Assembly (NCBI GenBank): GCA_002428085.1
Contig: DJAA01000003.1
Location: 90,694-97,074 of the forward strand
Reading direction: 5' to 3'
From: Sulfurimonas sp. UBA6014
GTDB lineage: Bacteria > Campylobacterota > Campylobacteria > Campylobacterales > Sulfurimonadaceae
DNA: 6,381 nucleotides
The translations under genes were made by a program, and so were the position numbers. A model generated the notes under the pieces. The model worked only from the letters and a program-made list of their open reading frames with translations, ran no database searches and had not been told where the DNA came from. Positions 1 through 5,960 of the stretch are shown piece by piece. Positions within the stretch are counted from its first letter, which is position 1; each line of letters starts with the position of its first letter.

Positions 1-2435
1 ATACGACCCAATATTGCACAGACTGCAGCAAGTTCTGCAGAACCTAGATACACTTGCGCACCTTTGCCTAAACGGTTGTCAAAGTTACGAGTTGAAGTTG
101 AAAATACTATTGCATTGTCAGCAACGCGCGCTTGATTTCCCATACATAAAGAGCACCCTGGAATCTCTGTTCGAGCACCTGCGGCACCAAAGATTGTATA
201 GTATCCATCTTCATTGAGTTGTTTTTCATCCATTTTAGTTGGAGGACAGACCCAAAGTGTCGTTGGAACATGACCTTCACCTTTAAGAACTTCACCAAGA
301 GCTCTATAGTGACCGATATTTGTCATACATGAACCGACAAAAACTTCATCTATTTTATGAGGGCGGTTTGATGCAAGAACTTCAGAAAGTGTTGCAACAT
401 CATCCGGATCATTAGGACAAGCTAAAATAGGTTCTGTTATTTCATTGAGGTTGATATTGATCACTGCTGCATATTCTGCATCTGCGTCTGGCTTCATGAG
501 TGAAGGGTTTGCCAACCAGTCATTCATCTTGTTTATACGACGTTTAATAGTGCGTTTATCTTCGTAGCCCGCTTCAATCATAGACTCCAAAAGAGTTACG
601 TTTGATTTGAGGTATTCGATAACAGGCTCATTGTTTAAAAGTACCGTACATGCAGCAGCTGAACGCTCTGCAGAAGCATCAGAGAGTTCAAATGCTTGCT
701 CTGCTTTAAGGTCTGGCAAACCTTCTATTTCTAAAATACGACCAGCAAAAATATTTTTCTTCCCTTTCTTCTCAACGGTGAGTAAACCCTCTTTGATAGC
801 TTGGTGAGGAATGGCGTTTACAAGGTCACGAAGTGTGATTCCCGGTTGCATTTCACCTGAAAAACGGACAAGTACAGACTCTGGCATCGTCAAAGGCATA
901 CTTCCCGTTACACCAGCAAACGCAACAATACCTGAGCCACCTGGGAACGAAATACCAATTGGAAAACGTGTATGACTATCTGCGCCTGTTCCTACTGTAT
1001 CTGGAAGAACCATACGGTTTAACCAAGAGTGAATAACCCCATCCCCTGGACGAAGTGCAATACCCGAACGCTTGGAGATAAAATCTGGAAGTGAATGGTG
1101 CATGACAATATCTGATGGCTTTGGATAGGCTGCTGTATGACAAAACGACTGCATAACTAAGTCCGCATTGAAACCAAGGGCGGCAAGTTCTACAATCTCA
1201 TCACGAGTCATAGGACCTGTTGTATCTTGAGAACCTACAGTTGACATCTCAGGCTCTATGTACATCCCAGGACGAACACCTGCAAGACCACAAGCCTTTC
1301 CAACCATTTTTTGTGCTAAAGTGTACCCTTTAGCATTATCAGCAGGTTGTTCTGCACTTAAAAATTTATCAGATGCTCCTAGTCCTAAAATACCACGAGC
1401 TTTAGAGGTAAGTCCACGACCTATGATAAGAGGAATACGACCTCCCGCACGAACTTCATCTGTAATAGTATTTGGGTTTAATTTAAAAGTTGCGATACAT
1501 TTACCGTCTTTGTGTGCTTCACCTTTGTATGGATAGATAGTAACAACATCGCCTGTTTCCATCCCAGAGACATCCAACTCAAGTGGTAATGCACCAGAAT
1601 CCTCACAAGTTGCAAAGAAAATCGGAGCAATTGTGCTTCCAAGGACAACACCGCCTGTACGTTTGTTTGGTACACCTGCAATATCTTCACCCATGTGCCA
1701 TTGAACAGAGTTTACCCCTGACTTACGACTAGAACCAGTTCCTACAACATCGCCAACATAAGCAACAGTATGACCAAGTTCTTTGAGCTTTTTGATAGTC
1801 TCAAGTGGTTTTTCCATCTTAGCTACTAGCATAGAGTTCGCATGAACAGGGATATCAGAGCGAGTAAACGCTTCAGATGCTGGAGAGAGATCATCTGTAT
1901 TTGTCTCGCCATCTACTTTGAAAACACTCACAACAATTTTTTCAGCCAATGCCGGTTTTGATGTAAACCAATCAGCATTCGCCCATGAGTTCATAACTGC
2001 AATCGCAGCAGAATTTCCAGCTTTATAAAGATCCTCAACATCATTAAATGCATCATAAACAAGTAAAGTATGAGAAAGCGCTTCTATAGCTGCAGCAACT
2101 ACTTTATCATTTTTTGAGCTTAGAGCATCAATGATAGGCTTCACATTATAACCACCAAGCATCATACCAAGCATTTTAACGGCTTGTTCTGGAGCTATTG
2201 CAGCTACAGTTATCTTTTGAGCAGCTACATCATTTAAAAAAGCCGCCTTAACATAAGCAGCCTCATCCACACCTGGAGATACACGGTTCGTAAGTAAATC
2301 CAATAACTCCTCAGTACATCCCGATTTGATTAATTCAACTAATTCTACTGCCTGTTTTGCCGAAAGTGGAAGTGGTGGAACGCCTAAAGTTTTGCGCTCA
2401 GCAACGTGTGCTTTATACTCTTCAAGAAATGCCAT
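1..2435 (-). CDS. acnB: Aconitate hydratase B (AcnB), 3' end cut by window edge
   Basis: A cytoplasmic [4Fe-4S] enzyme that interconverts citrate and isocitrate through cis-aconitate; AcnB enzymes often also act on 2-methylisocitrate. The 811 codons visible are open throughout and match AcnB from end to end. The N-terminus carries the AcnB-specific helical, HEAT-like domain (about 1-160, with LLTNRVSPGVDEAAYVKA). The swivel domain follows (about 161-370, with GETNTDDLSPASEAF and the GTGSSRKSGVNSVQW loop). The catalytic core includes DTTGPMTRDE, FCHTAAYPKP and GTGADSHTRFPIGISFP. The three cluster-ligand cysteines are all present: Cys703 in GSCMTNIGH, and Cys761 and Cys764 in GCSLCMGNQARVAD. 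The frame is still open at base 1, ending ...AELAAVCAILGR. Compared with the 865-residue E. coli protein, about 45-55 residues are missing. The start is ATG at 2435-2433, with AGGAA five bases upstream. Its role may be in an oxidative or a reductive TCA cycle; the sequence does not decide which. Confidence 0.97.
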   Translation of the reverse strand, partial: MAFLEEYKAHVAERKTLGVPPLPLSAKQAVELVELIKSGCTEELLDLLTNRVSPGVDEAAYVKAAFLNDVAAQKITVAAIAPEQAVKMLGMMLGGYNVKPIIDALSSKNDKVVAAAIEALSHTLLVYDAFNDVEDLYKAGNSAAIAVMNSWANADWFTSKPALAEKIVVSVFKVDGETNTDDLSPASEAFTRSDIPVHANSMLVAKMEKPLETIKKLKELGHTVAYVGDVVGTGSSRKSGVNSVQWHMGEDIAGVPNKRTGGVVLGSTIAPIFFATCEDSGALPLELDVSGMETGDVVTIYPYKGEAHKDGKCIATFKLNPNTITDEVRAGGRIPLIIGRGLTSKARGILGLGASDKFLSAEQPADNAKGYTLAQKMVGKACGLAGVRPGMYIEPEMSTVGSQDTTGPMTRDEIVELAALGFNADLVMQSFCHTAAYPKPSDIVMHHSLPDFISKRSGIALRPGDGVIHSWLNRMVLPDTVGTGADSHTRFPIGISFPGGSGIVAFAGVTGSMPLTMPESVLVRFSGEMQPGITLRDLVNAIPHQAIKEGLLTVEKKGKKNIFAGRILEIEGLPDLKAEQAFELSDASAERSAAACTVLLNNEPVIEYLKSNVTLLESMIEAGYEDKRTIKRRINKMNDWLANPSLMKPDADAEYAAVININLNEITEPILACPNDPDDVATLSEVLASNRPHKIDEVFVGSCMTNIGHYRALGEVLKGEGHVPTTLWVCPPTKMDEKQLNEDGYYTIFGAAGARTEIPGCSLCMGNQARVADNAIVFSTSTRNFDNRLGKGAQVYLGSAELAAVCAILGR

Positions 2436-2440
2436 TTTTA

Positions 2441-2445
2441 TTCCT
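2441..2445 (-). promoter_or_regulatory. Ribosome binding site of acnB
   Basis: AGGAA on the minus strand, separated from the ATG at 2435 by five bases (TAAAA). It supports that ATG as the start, which also gives the expected AcnB N-terminus (MAFLEEYKAHVAER). Confidence 0.7.
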
Positions 2446-2466
2446 ATTTGTTTTAAATTTGGGACA

Positions 2467-2472
2467 ATTATA
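2467..2472 (-). promoter_or_regulatory. Predicted -10 box of the acnB promoter
   Basis: The minus strand reads GCTATAAT, with a perfect TATAAT hexamer at 2472-2467. This predicts a transcript start near 2460 and a leader of about 25 bases before the acnB ATG. No good TTGACA -35 box is seen at the normal distance. That fits the usual sigma-70 promoters of Campylobacterota, which rely mainly on the -10 box and AT-rich upstream DNA. The position is an inference from sequence only. Confidence 0.55.
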
Positions 2473-2500
2473 GCTAAACAAAACCCTTCAAAATTGTATA

Positions 2501-2559
2501 TGTTACGATAATACACACCATAAAGATATTTAATTTTTAAAATGTATATTATTGTAACA
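2501..2559. repeat. Long imperfect inverted repeat in the divergent promoter region
   Basis: The left arm at 2501-2517 reads TGTTACGATAATACACA. The right arm at 2543-2559 reads TGTATATTATTGTAACA, whose reverse complement is TGTTACAATAATATACA. The arms agree at 15 of 17 positions and are separated by 25 AT-rich bases. The arm centres are 42 bp apart, close to four helical turns. Relative to the predicted acnB transcript start near 2460, the arms are centred near -49 and -91. This suggests a pair of regulator-binding sites on one DNA face rather than a terminator, since no GC-rich stem with a U-run is present. I do not recognise the motif as that of a named regulator. Confidence 0.6.
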
Positions 2560-2569
2560 CAAAAAGAGA

Positions 2570-2593
2570 TGATAATTTTTTTACTTTTTATCA
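2570..2593. repeat. TGATAA-N12-TTATCA dyad upstream of the SYLF gene
   Basis: A perfect 6-bp inverted repeat, TGATAA at 2570-2575 and TTATCA at 2588-2593, lies about 49 bp upstream of the predicted transcript start of the SYLF gene. The loop is T-rich. It could be an operator, but short dyads arise easily in DNA this AT-rich, so the call is weak. Confidence 0.25.
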
Positions 2594-2617
2594 GAAGTGA
2601 AGAGCCAATAACTTTGT

Positions 2618-2623
2618 TATAAT
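2618..2623 (+). promoter_or_regulatory. Predicted -10 box of the SYLF gene promoter
   Basis: A perfect TATAAT on the plus strand, within TTGTTATAATCACTG. It predicts a transcript start near 2630 and a leader of about 37 bases before the ATG at 2667. The -35 position (about 2595-2600, AAGTGA) does not resemble TTGACA, as is common in Campylobacterota. It is the only good -10 match close to this gene. Confidence 0.5.
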
Positions 2624-2654
2624 CACTGATATTATGTGCTAAAAATTTATCCTC

Positions 2655-2660
2655 TTGGAG
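2655..2660 (+). promoter_or_regulatory. Ribosome binding site that fixes the start of the SYLF gene
   Basis: TTGGAG, with its GGAG core at 2657-2660, lies six bases before the ATG at 2667. A longer in-frame start at TTG 2655 would begin inside this Shine-Dalgarno sequence and have no ribosome site of its own. ATG 2667 also gives a clean signal peptide (MFKKIFFLF...). Start 2667 is therefore preferred. Confidence 0.75.
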
Positions 2661-2666
2661 TTTATT

Positions 2667-3212
2667 ATGTTTAAAAAAATATTTTTTTTATTTGTAGCTT
2701 TGGGAACATTTTCATTATTGGTTTTTGCTGATGACCAACGAACGCTTGAAGAAAAAAACGAACTTGATTTACACTACAACAAAACCATAAAATCTTTTAT
2801 GGCAGAGAACCAAGTCGTAACAAATTTAGTTTACAACTCCCACGCATATGTGGTTTTTCCAAATATTGCTAAAGGTGGTTTTATTTTTGGTGGCGCTTAT
2901 GGCGAAGGGCGTGCTTACATAAAAGGTTTTTGGGTAGGAGATGTCATCTTAAAGCAATACACTTTTGGCGTTCAAGCTGGAGGACAAAAATACAGCGAAA
3001 TAATCTTCTTTAAAACCAAAGAGTCCTTTGAAAAATTTCAAAAAGAGGGTTTTGAAGATGCAACGCAGGTATCTATCGCACCAATTTATTCGGGAGCATC
3101 TTGGGATGTAGATTTTGCCAAAGATGTGCAAGTATTTTCCTCAAGCTCTGCGGGCCTCATGCTTGAAGCGACAACAGGAGGACAAAAATTTTTCTACACC
3201 CCAAAACACTAG
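2667..3212 (+). CDS. Exported SYLF (Ysc84/DUF500-type) domain protein
   Basis: A 181-residue protein. Residues 1-21 form a typical Sec signal peptide: MFKKI, a hydrophobic core, and a likely cut after VFA before DDQR. The mature part matches the SYLF/Ysc84 family. Recognisable blocks are the central VVFPNIAKGGFIFGGAYGEGRAY (about 62-84), FGVQAGGQKYSEIIFFKTKESFEKF (about 100-124) and the C-terminal VQVFSSSSAGLMLEATTGGQKF (about 155-175). In eukaryotes SYLF domains bind phosphoinositides and actin. Bacterial members are mostly small exported proteins without an established role, so membrane or lipid binding in the periplasm is only an inference. The length is normal for a single-domain bacterial member. 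It stands alone on the plus strand, divergent from acnB and convergent with the FGKYKG gene. The stop is TAG at 3210-3212. Family assignment is confident; function is unknown. Confidence 0.9.
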   Translation: MFKKIFFLFVALGTFSLLVFADDQRTLEEKNELDLHYNKTIKSFMAENQVVTNLVYNSHAYVVFPNIAKGGFIFGGAYGEGRAYIKGFWVGDVILKQYTFGVQAGGQKYSEIIFFKTKESFEKFQKEGFEDATQVSIAPIYSGASWDVDFAKDVQVFSSSSAGLMLEATTGGQKFFYTPKH

Positions 3213-3219
3213 AACTTTT

Positions 3220-3612
3220 TTATAAAGACCTATATCTCAACTCAAGCTCAATAATACTTCTATCCTTCCCTGTGTAGTTATTTTTTAGCCATAAAAGATA
3301 CGCATCGCTGAGTTGATTGTAATGCAAACCCTTATATTTACCAAAATCAATTCTTTCATGCGTTTGTGTCAGTAAAACCTTCTCTTGGCACTCACTTGGT
3401 ATCCCTGCATGACTCACTAAAGAGACAAATTCATGAAACTCTAATCTTTTTTGCAAGACAAAGGTATAGGTATCAAAGTCAAAAAAACCTTTTCTTTTTT
3501 GTACAAAATCTTCTATCTGCTGAATTTGTTCTACTGTGAGTTGCTCTAAGTTTTCGACATAAACACTCAAAGAGTTCCCATGTTGCGTAAAAATAAAATG
3601 GGCTTTTTGCAT
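3220..3612 (-). CDS. Protein of unknown function with C-terminal FGKYKG (DUF3820-like) domain
   Basis: A 130-residue predicted cytoplasmic protein with no signal peptide or membrane segment. The C-terminal third (about 86-130) reads RIDFGKYKGLHYNQLSDAYLLWLKNN. It resembles the DUF3820 / 'putative quorum-sensing-regulated virulence factor' family, and also the FGK(Y/H)KG tail seen on some exonuclease X-type proteins. The family name should not be taken as evidence of a virulence role. The N-terminal 85 residues (with VQKRKGFFDFDTYTFVLQKRLEFHEFVSL at about 37-65) match nothing I recognise. The ATG at 3612-3610 follows the ftsK stop with no gap (TAGATG), and only a weak site, GAGAAA, lies about 11 bases upstream. 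Translation is thus probably coupled to ftsK. A link to DNA handling is inferred only from the neighbour and the ExoX resemblance. The TAA stop is at 3222-3220. Confidence 0.85.
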   Translation of the reverse strand: MQKAHFIFTQHGNSLSVYVENLEQLTVEQIQQIEDFVQKRKGFFDFDTYTFVLQKRLEFHEFVSLVSHAGIPSECQEKVLLTQTHERIDFGKYKGLHYNQLSDAYLLWLKNNYTGKDRSIIELELRYRSL

Positions 3613-5865
3613 CTAAAGTATTTCTCGGATGCCCTTAGCATTTGGAGAGGATAAAATGCCTTCCGCCTCAAGCTGTTCAATCACTCTTGCAGAGCGGTTA
3701 TAGCCGATTTGAAGTTTTCTTTGCAGATAGGAAATGGATGTTTTTTTATCGCTCAAAATGACACTTTTTGCCTCTGCAAAAAGAGGGTCAAGCTCTTCGT
3801 ATGTATCATTGGATGAACCTGAATATATATCACTGTCTTCTAGTAAAAAGCTTTTATCATAATTAGGCGCTCTTTGAGATTTGATAAAATTAACTATTTT
3901 TTCTATCTCCTCTTCAGTGCTCCAAGGGGCATGAAGTCTTACAAGCCCGATAGAACCTGGAGGTGTAAAAAGCATATCTCCCTTACCAAGCAAAGACTCC
4001 GCACCTTGTTGGTCTAGGATAATTTTACTGTCAACTTTTTGCCCTACTCTGTACGATATACGAGAGGGTAAATTTGCTTTGATAAGTCCTGTGACAACAT
4101 CTACAGAAGGTCTTTGTGTCGCTACAACTAGGTGTATGCCCGAAGCTCTCGCCATTTGTGCGAGTCTTGCAATAGAATACTCCACATCCTTACCGCTCGT
4201 CATCATCAAGTCCGCTAACTCATCTATGATAACTACAATGTATGGGAAATGTTCCCCGCCCTCTTTTTTGACTTTTTCATTATAGTTTTCAATACTTTTT
4301 GTTCTGTTTTCACTCATGAGCTCATAACGACGCTCCATCTCTGAGACCATATTGTTGAGTGCAACGATAGCCTGTTTTGCCTTTGTGATAACAGGAGTCA
4401 GAAGATGGGGAATGTCATTATAAATAGAAAACTCAAGCATTTTTGGGTCAATCATTAAAAGTCTTAACTGGTCGGGTGAGTTTTTATATAAAAGAGAAAG
4501 TATCATGGCATTGATACCGACACTTTTCCCGCTTCCCGTTGTCCCAGCTATGAGTAAATGCGGCAACTTTTTAAGGTCGGTAATAAAAGGTTTACCGACA
4601 ATATCTTTGCCTAAAACAATCGTAAGCGGAGAGGAAGATTCTTGAAAAAGTTTGCTCTCAAGCAACTCTCTGAGGTAAATTGTATCTACTGTCGCGTTTG
4701 GTATCTCTATCCCCACGACGTCTTTACCGGGAATTGGGGCTTGGATGCGGATGCTCTCAGCTGAGAGCGCCATCGCCAAATCATCTTGAAGGTTTAAGAT
4801 TCTTGAGACTTTTACATTGGCAGCAGGCTTGAACTCAAAGGTTGAGACAACAGGTCCAGCATAAGTACGGACAACATCACCTTCGATTTTAAAATGTGCA
4901 AGCTTTTCTATAAGATAACGAATTTTACCATCCACTTCAGCTTCATCGATAGTATGAGCCGTTGCACTTGGTTTTTGTAAAAATTCTACAGAGGGTAAAG
5001 TGAAGTTTTTAGGCTTTTCCACTTCTCCTTTTTCTATTGTTTCTAAAAGTTTTGTATTTTCTTCAAGTTCGTCTACGATGAGTGCATTTTTTTGCTCTTT
5101 GATTTTAAGTGCCACTTCTATAATTGTATGTGGTTTTTCTTTCTCGGTTTGGGTTTGTGCATCAGGTAAAGTTTTCTTTTGTGAAAACGGTGTTACAACT
5201 TGCACAGCCTCTTTGGTCCTCAAATACGAAGGCTCATCAAATGTATCGGTTATATCTTCAACAATCTCAGGGGCCTCTTCCATGGCATCTATATCAACAA
5301 ATTTTTTTTGCACTCCATTTGAACTCTCCTCACTCTTAAGAAGTGAAGATTTATTAACAGAAGATTTGGTCTTAGAAGTATTTGTATTTTTAGGCTTGCT
5401 GTAAGCTAAAAAATCTTTAAAAAAACCAGAAAACATATCTGATAATTTATCTGTTGTTGTATCAAAAATAATAATTATACTCACCATAGTTATCATGACC
5501 CAAAATATCCAAAGACCAAAAGAGCCGATATAAGGAGCAAAAAAATCAACAAAATCGGCACCGATTTTACCCCTTAGCTCATTTTCTATCACCAATGCTT
5601 GAAACAATAATGTTGCAAATAAAAGTAACAATAAAGAGAGGGAGACTTCTACTTTTCTATAATTAAAGAGAGTGTGTTTGTACAAAAAATATGCAGGGAC
5701 AAGAAAAAACAAAAGATAAAAATAAGAAATATATCCAAAAAAATTATGATTTTCGCGAGCAAAAACAGCTCCATAACTCCCAACAGCTCCACTGTCACCT
5801 AAAATTGTAGCAATTGCTAAATAAATCAATACGCCAAAAACTGTAATAAAAAGAGTATCTTTCAA
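3613..5865 (-). CDS. ftsK: DNA translocase FtsK (FtsK/SpoIIIE family)
   Basis: A 750-residue septal membrane protein that pumps DNA with ATP to clear and align chromosome ends at division; in this phylum it is expected to act with XerH on difH. Four hydrophobic segments lie at about 5-22, 44-61, 74-92 and 112-134, followed by a charged, low-complexity linker to about 300. The alpha/beta motor follows. Its Walker A is GTTGSGKS (441-448) and its Walker B is YIVVIIDELADLMM (542-555, Asp548-Glu549). The family blocks ARASGIHLVVATQRPSVDVV (572-591) and SRISYRVGQKVDSKIILDQ (601-619) are intact. The gamma winged-helix domain is at about 690-750 (SISYLQRKLQIGYNRSARVIEQLE). The linker is far shorter than in E. 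coli FtsK. The start is TTG at 5865-5863: TAAGG lies seven bases upstream, an in-frame TAA at 5871-5869 blocks extension, and the next internal Met is residue 123. The stop TAG abuts the next gene. Confidence 0.97.
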   Translation of the reverse strand: MKDTLFITVFGVLIYLAIATILGDSGAVGSYGAVFARENHNFFGYISYFYLLFFLVPAYFLYKHTLFNYRKVEVSLSLLLLLFATLLFQALVIENELRGKIGADFVDFFAPYIGSFGLWIFWVMITMVSIIIIFDTTTDKLSDMFSGFFKDFLAYSKPKNTNTSKTKSSVNKSSLLKSEESSNGVQKKFVDIDAMEEAPEIVEDITDTFDEPSYLRTKEAVQVVTPFSQKKTLPDAQTQTEKEKPHTIIEVALKIKEQKNALIVDELEENTKLLETIEKGEVEKPKNFTLPSVEFLQKPSATAHTIDEAEVDGKIRYLIEKLAHFKIEGDVVRTYAGPVVSTFEFKPAANVKVSRILNLQDDLAMALSAESIRIQAPIPGKDVVGIEIPNATVDTIYLRELLESKLFQESSSPLTIVLGKDIVGKPFITDLKKLPHLLIAGTTGSGKSVGINAMILSLLYKNSPDQLRLLMIDPKMLEFSIYNDIPHLLTPVITKAKQAIVALNNMVSEMERRYELMSENRTKSIENYNEKVKKEGGEHFPYIVVIIDELADLMMTSGKDVEYSIARLAQMARASGIHLVVATQRPSVDVVTGLIKANLPSRISYRVGQKVDSKIILDQQGAESLLGKGDMLFTPPGSIGLVRLHAPWSTEEEIEKIVNFIKSQRAPNYDKSFLLEDSDIYSGSSNDTYEELDPLFAEAKSVILSDKKTSISYLQRKLQIGYNRSARVIEQLEAEGILSSPNAKGIREIL

Positions 5866-5872
5866 ATGTTAA

Positions 5873-5877
5873 CCTTA
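5873..5877 (-). promoter_or_regulatory. Ribosome binding site supporting the TTG start of ftsK
   Basis: TAAGG on the minus strand, seven bases before TTG 5865. With the in-frame TAA at 5871-5869, it leaves the TTG as the only sensible start that keeps the first membrane segment. Confidence 0.65.
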
Positions 5878-5904
5878 AAAAATAATAGTGTATTTTGTGA
5901 GTGA

Positions 5905-5910
5905 AGTATA
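5905..5910 (-). promoter_or_regulatory. Possible -10 box of the ftsK promoter
   Basis: TATACT on the minus strand, within TTTTTGGTTATACTTCAC, one base off the TATAAT consensus. It predicts a start near 5898 and a leader of about 33 bases. It lies immediately after the U-run of the preceding hairpin, so the T-rich stretch could serve both elements. TATTAT at 5887-5882 is an alternative but would start transcription on top of the ribosome site. Confidence 0.35.
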
Positions 5911-5913
5911 ACC

Positions 5914-5941
5914 AAAAACATCCTATCAAAGGATTTTTTTT
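5914..5941 (-). terminator. Weak terminator-like hairpin after flgL
   Basis: ATCCT at 5920-5924 and AGGAT at 5930-5934 form a 5-bp stem with a 5-base loop, starting about 26 bases after the flgL stop. On the minus strand the stem is preceded by a run of A and followed by G and five T. On the plus strand the same stem is followed by eight or so T, so it could act in both directions. The stem is short and has only two GC pairs, so some readthrough from flgL into ftsK is likely. Confidence 0.4.
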
Positions 5942-5960
5942 GGCATTTTGACATATAAAT

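Noticed and set aside
1258..1536. 92-codon plus-strand open frame opposite acnB
   Set aside because: It is antisense to a highly conserved AcnB region, has no recognisable domain, and is explained by the codon use of acnB.
2547..2553. TATTATT resembling half of a NikR operator
   Set aside because: The partner AATWATA half at N11 downstream is missing (2565-2571 does not fit), and the inverted half in the left arm lies on the wrong side.
2655..2666. TTG start at 2655 for the SYLF protein (MEFIMFKK...)
   Set aside because: The TTG is part of the Shine-Dalgarno sequence TTGGAG that serves ATG 2667.
3190..3240. Possible terminator between the convergent genes
   Set aside because: There is a T-run at 3216-3221, but I could pair only a few A-T bases around it; no stable stem is seen.
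5000..5404. 134-codon plus-strand open frame opposite ftsK, rich in Ser and Phe
   Set aside because: It lies antisense to the low-complexity FtsK linker, has no convincing ribosome site, and its composition simply mirrors the linker's Glu/Lys/Thr codons.
5948..5953. Perfect TTGACA on the plus strand, a possible -35 box
   Set aside because: No -10 box lies at 16-18 bp; the nearest TATAAA-like stretch is too close. It would also read antisense into flgL.
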